Positions 61,746 through 64,000 of a stretch of DNA of 64,000 nucleotides are shown one piece after another. Within the stretch, counting starts at the first letter, position 1. Every line of letters starts with the position of its first letter. The stretch comes from Acetatifactor sp. Its GTDB lineage: Bacteria > Bacillota > Clostridia > Lachnospirales > Lachnospiraceae. The stretch lies in contig JAFLRN010000003.1 in NCBI GenBank assembly GCA_022511385.1, positions 1 to 64,000 on the forward strand, written 5' to 3'. The translations under genes and the position numbers were made by a program. Under the pieces are notes generated by a model that had not been told where the DNA came from, made no database searches, and saw only the letters and a program-made list of their open reading frames with translations.

Positions 61746-62387
61746 TCATTGGCCCTCCACTCTCTCAAACTCAATCACCCATACCCAGGGATTGGCATCC
61801 CAGCCGTACTTGGCCAGGCCTTTCTTGGGGATGGTGGAATTCCAAACGGTTATAAACTGCTCTCTTGCAGTATGTATACCGTCATACTCATTATCAGGCG
61901 AATGGACAAACCCAATATTATTAATACAACCTTCTTTAGTTGCTCCATCTTCTGTAATATCCTGTAGCCGCTCCACCCGGATATCCGTCACTCGCAGGAA
62001 GATTCTGGCGGCTTCTTTCGGCATATGAATGGAAGGACGCCATCGAATGCGCTGGTCATCTTCCTCAAAGCCGTCTGCATCAACAAGTGTTATATCTGGA
62101 ACTCCGTCCGCCGCGTAATAATACATTGGCTGATCATAATGGGTATAGCCGTTTTCATCGGAGTAAAATAGCCTTGTCCATGTTTCCCTGACATACAGAT
62201 AATCACCCACTTTATACCGTGGCGTCTTTATGCATGTTGTTCTGTTATATAACATAAGACCATCACGATCATTGTGAAACTCTACTTTACGCCTTGTTTC
62301 TGTCTTCCTGTCGTCCAGAATGGCATGCACCATATCCGTATTGAACAGGATCTGCTTGGCAACTGCTAATATCTCTTCTCTGGTCAT
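61746..62387 (-). CDS. ASCH-like phage protein
   Basis: The 213-residue protein has LFNTDMVHAILDDRKTETRR, KVGDYLYVRETW and RPSIHMPKEAARIFLRVTDI, a pattern widely found in Firmicute phages and related to ASCH/PUA-like RNA-binding domains. It is sometimes labelled morphogenetic protein without evidence. It overlaps the next gene by 4 bases. Confidence 0.75.
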   Translation of the reverse strand: MTREEILAVAKQILFNTDMVHAILDDRKTETRRKVEFHNDRDGLMLYNRTTCIKTPRYKVGDYLYVRETWTRLFYSDENGYTHYDQPMYYYAADGVPDITLVDADGFEEDDQRIRWRPSIHMPKEAARIFLRVTDIRVERLQDITEDGATKEGCINNIGFVHSPDNEYDGIHTAREQFITVWNSTIPKKGLAKYGWDANPWVWVIEFERVEGQ

Positions 62388-62758
62388 TTTATTTCCTCCA
62401 TTTCTTTTAAGGCTTGTTCGCGTGTGAGAAATACCGACTTTCCGATTTCTGATACATTTTCTTCAATTTCATCAAGACATTCGCTCGGACAATCTCCGAT
62501 AGGTTGGCTATATGATGATGCCGTAAAACTGATTCCAAAAGTGTCAATCGTGATACTATCAACAGTGTAAGGAAGAATGTGAAAAACTCCACTATCTGCA
62601 TAAATGGTATCTCCAATTTTGAACGGCAACTTCACAAGTAAGCCTTGCTCCTCTAAATCCTCCAATTGTCCAAGCTTGTCTATGCACTCCCAAGCATATA
62701 TATCCCAATTCGCCTTGTATCCTGCCTGATACCTTGCTTTATGTGTTAATCTCTCCAT
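62384..62758 (-). CDS. Unknown phage protein
   Basis: The 124-residue protein starts MERLTHKARYQAGYKANWDI, followed by ECIDKLGQLEDLEEQGLLVKLPFKIGDTIY, a common Firmicute phage arrangement (short coiled piece plus SH3-like barrel). ATG 62758 overlaps the methylase end region and follows GGAGGTATG. Function unknown. Confidence 0.7.
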   Translation of the reverse strand: MERLTHKARYQAGYKANWDIYAWECIDKLGQLEDLEEQGLLVKLPFKIGDTIYADSGVFHILPYTVDSITIDTFGISFTASSYSQPIGDCPSECLDEIEENVSEIGKSVFLTREQALKEMEEIK

Positions 62759-62759
62759 A

Positions 62760-63572
62760 TCATACCTCCATAAAATCAAACAAATCATATTGTTTTTGAT
62801 GCGGCTCATAATTCATCCAGATAATCTCCTTTTTCTTGGAGCAAACCTGTGAATATGATACTGTTTCGTATTTATTCCACCCTTTCAGCATGGTGTTGTA
62901 AAGTTCTGTATCGTAGCCGCTAATAATGACAAAGCCCTTATGCTGTAGCAGCGTTTCCAGCAGCTCCTGATGGTCTTTATCGTCCATCTCACACTGATAT
63001 TGTTTTCCGTGCCTGGTACCCAGCATATACGGCGGATCGCAATAGATCAGAACATTTTGATAGTTGAATCTCTTAATCACTTCTACCGCTGGCCTATTCT
63101 CGATCTGCACCCCCCGGAGCCGCTCTGCAGCCTGCATAATTTTCTTAGGATAATTCACCCAATCTTGTGCAGCGTAAGCACGCTCTCTCCCTTGTATGTC
63201 ATTCTTCCAGCCCACTTTTTCTCCATTAGTCCGGAATCCATAACCCATATTTAAGCGGATAAGGAAATTTGCTGCAGCTTCAAACTTGTTTCTGGGCGTT
63301 TCTTTGTATGTCTGATCGTATACTTCTCGTGCGTATGGTGTCCAATATATGTAATGGGCTAGTTTCTCTGGATCCGATCGGATGCACTCAAACAGGTTGA
63401 CTACATTTCCGTCTAGGTCATTTACCGTCTCAATATTTGACCGCGGCTTATTAAACAGCACGGCGCCGCTGCCGAAAAATGGTTCCAGATAGCTATGATG
63501 TTCTGGAAAGAATCCTATGATCCAGTCAGCAAGTGACCATTTACTTCCTGGGTATTTAACTATTGCCTTCAT
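62760..63572 (-). CDS. DNA N6-adenine methyltransferase (Dam-like)
   Basis: The 270-residue enzyme has KYPGSKWSLADWI, the SAM motif EPFFGSGAVLFN, and the catalytic motif YCDPPYMLG. This order (FGSG before DPPY) is the alpha-type D12 class, as in Dam. It methylates adenine in an unknown site and may protect phage DNA from host restriction. Confidence 0.92.
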   Translation of the reverse strand: MKAIVKYPGSKWSLADWIIGFFPEHHSYLEPFFGSGAVLFNKPRSNIETVNDLDGNVVNLFECIRSDPEKLAHYIYWTPYAREVYDQTYKETPRNKFEAAANFLIRLNMGYGFRTNGEKVGWKNDIQGRERAYAAQDWVNYPKKIMQAAERLRGVQIENRPAVEVIKRFNYQNVLIYCDPPYMLGTRHGKQYQCEMDDKDHQELLETLLQHKGFVIISGYDTELYNTMLKGWNKYETVSYSQVCSKKKEIIWMNYEPHQKQYDLFDFMEV

Positions 63573-63594
63573 GCAGACCTATGTCCTCTCATTC

Positions 63595-63792
63595 TCAATA
63601 CTTAAACTTTACGCCGAATCGAGTATAGAACTCTTCATTGGTCAAATGCTCAATTATAATCAGTTTTCCGCACTTTTTACATCTTACTTGTACTGTAATA
63701 TATGGACTTATTCGCATTTCTTCTTTTACTGCCCAATATTGAATTTTCTTGTGTCGGCAAAACAATCTTTTTAAAAGTATCTTCCGACTCAT
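63595..63792 (-). CDS. Small zinc-ribbon-like phage protein
   Basis: The 65-residue basic protein has FCRHKK and VRCKKCGKLIIIEH, a possible zinc site, and GGAGG before the ATG at 63792. It lies between the two methyltransferase genes. Function unknown. Confidence 0.6.
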   Translation of the reverse strand: MSRKILLKRLFCRHKKIQYWAVKEEMRISPYITVQVRCKKCGKLIIIEHLTNEEFYTRFGVKFKY

Positions 63793-63807
63793 TTTTCCTC
63801 CATACTT

Positions 63808-64000
63808 TTATGCAAACCTCACTTGTGGCTCACTATAATCAAGACTCATATTCGGCATCCTGTCCCCAACCTTTAAATACGGACAATTTGCTTCCACCAG
63901 TTTCTGGGCCATCACAGGCACCACACTGTTCCCGATTCGCTTCACTTGCTCACTGACAGGGTATGGCTTGAAATGGACATCCCTGTTAATGATGTAGTCC
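63808..64000 (-). CDS. C5-cytosine DNA methyltransferase, C-terminal end (cut by window edge)
   Basis: The last 63 codons are in the window. They contain RIGNSVVPVMAQKLVEANC, which is motif X of C5-cytosine methyltransferases, and KPYPVSEQVKRIGN before it. The remainder lies beyond 64000. Together with the Dam-like gene, the phage carries two modification enzymes. Confidence 0.8.
   Translation of the reverse strand, partial: DYIINRDVHFKPYPVSEQVKRIGNSVVPVMAQKLVEANCPYLKVGDRMPNMSLDYSEPQVRFA

Larger units (their letters stand above)
36180..64000 (-). mobile_element. Siphovirus-type prophage (left end in window, right end outside)
   Basis: A continuous set of phage head, tail, lysis, packaging, replication and methyltransferase genes fills this stretch, all on the minus strand. 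Head genes are HK97-like (P27-type small terminase, portal, ClpP protease, capsid) and tail genes are of the long flexible type with tape measure, Dit and a frameshifted chaperone. The left boundary is set between the lysin terminator and the miaB promoter; no attachment repeat could be identified because the right end is missing. No frameshift or stop damages the structural genes, so the phage may be active. Confidence 0.9.

Overview
The window reads as a chromosome segment of a Gram-positive anaerobe of the Lachnospiraceae / Clostridium cluster XIVa type, an inference from gene order and protein style. The mre-PBP2-min-rodA block, the mutS-mutL-miaA group, the DUF4321-like gene beside radC and several short Lachnospiraceae-style membrane proteins all point that way. 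Every supported gene lies on the minus strand, so transcription runs from high to low coordinates. I see no rRNA, tRNA, CRISPR array or complete insertion sequence.

Positions 1-36,170 are host chromosome. From the left: a lipoprotein cut by the window edge, an HTH-membrane regulator, a cytidylate-kinase-like protein, an unknown coiled-coil protein, two unknown membrane proteins, two Nudix hydrolases, rluD-lspA-aroB, sepF-yggS-HlyD-like adaptor, a small P-loop protein, a lipoprotein D,D-carboxypeptidase, mgsA, then the cell-shape and septum-placement cluster rodA-minE-minD-minC-PBP2-mreD-mreC-mreB with radC and a DUF4321-like gene. These are followed by a PLP C-S lyase, miaA, a second HTH-membrane regulator, mutL, an unknown membrane protein, mutS, a beta-carbonic anhydrase and miaB. 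miaB has its own clear vegetative promoter right at the boundary with the prophage.

Positions of about 36,180-64,000 (open at the right edge) are a siphovirus-type prophage with HK97-like head genes. Read leftwards in transcription order: a cytosine methyltransferase (cut), an adenine methyltransferase, a block of small early genes, a Rep (HUH)-ParA-ParB operon preceded by phased 11-bp repeats and a long hairpin, VRR-NUC and HNH nucleases, terminase small and large subunits, portal, ClpP-type protease, capsid, connectors, major tail protein, a tail-assembly chaperone pair joined by a probable -1 frameshift, tape measure, Dit, tail-tip proteins, an InlB-repeat tail protein, holin, a 26-residue acidic peptide and a two-domain lysin. 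The integrase, repressor and right attachment site are not in the window.

The most unusual signals are: eleven identical copies of the 9-mer GGCAGCAGG, all on the transcribed-sense strand of the prophage, in all three reading frames and once between genes; the phased repeats and hairpin upstream of rep-parA-parB, which suggest plasmid-like replication or partition; a repeat element that ends in a Shine-Dalgarno sequence just before yggS; and a long inverted repeat that overlaps the miaA stop codon. All calls rest on reading the sequence by eye; no database search was possible.
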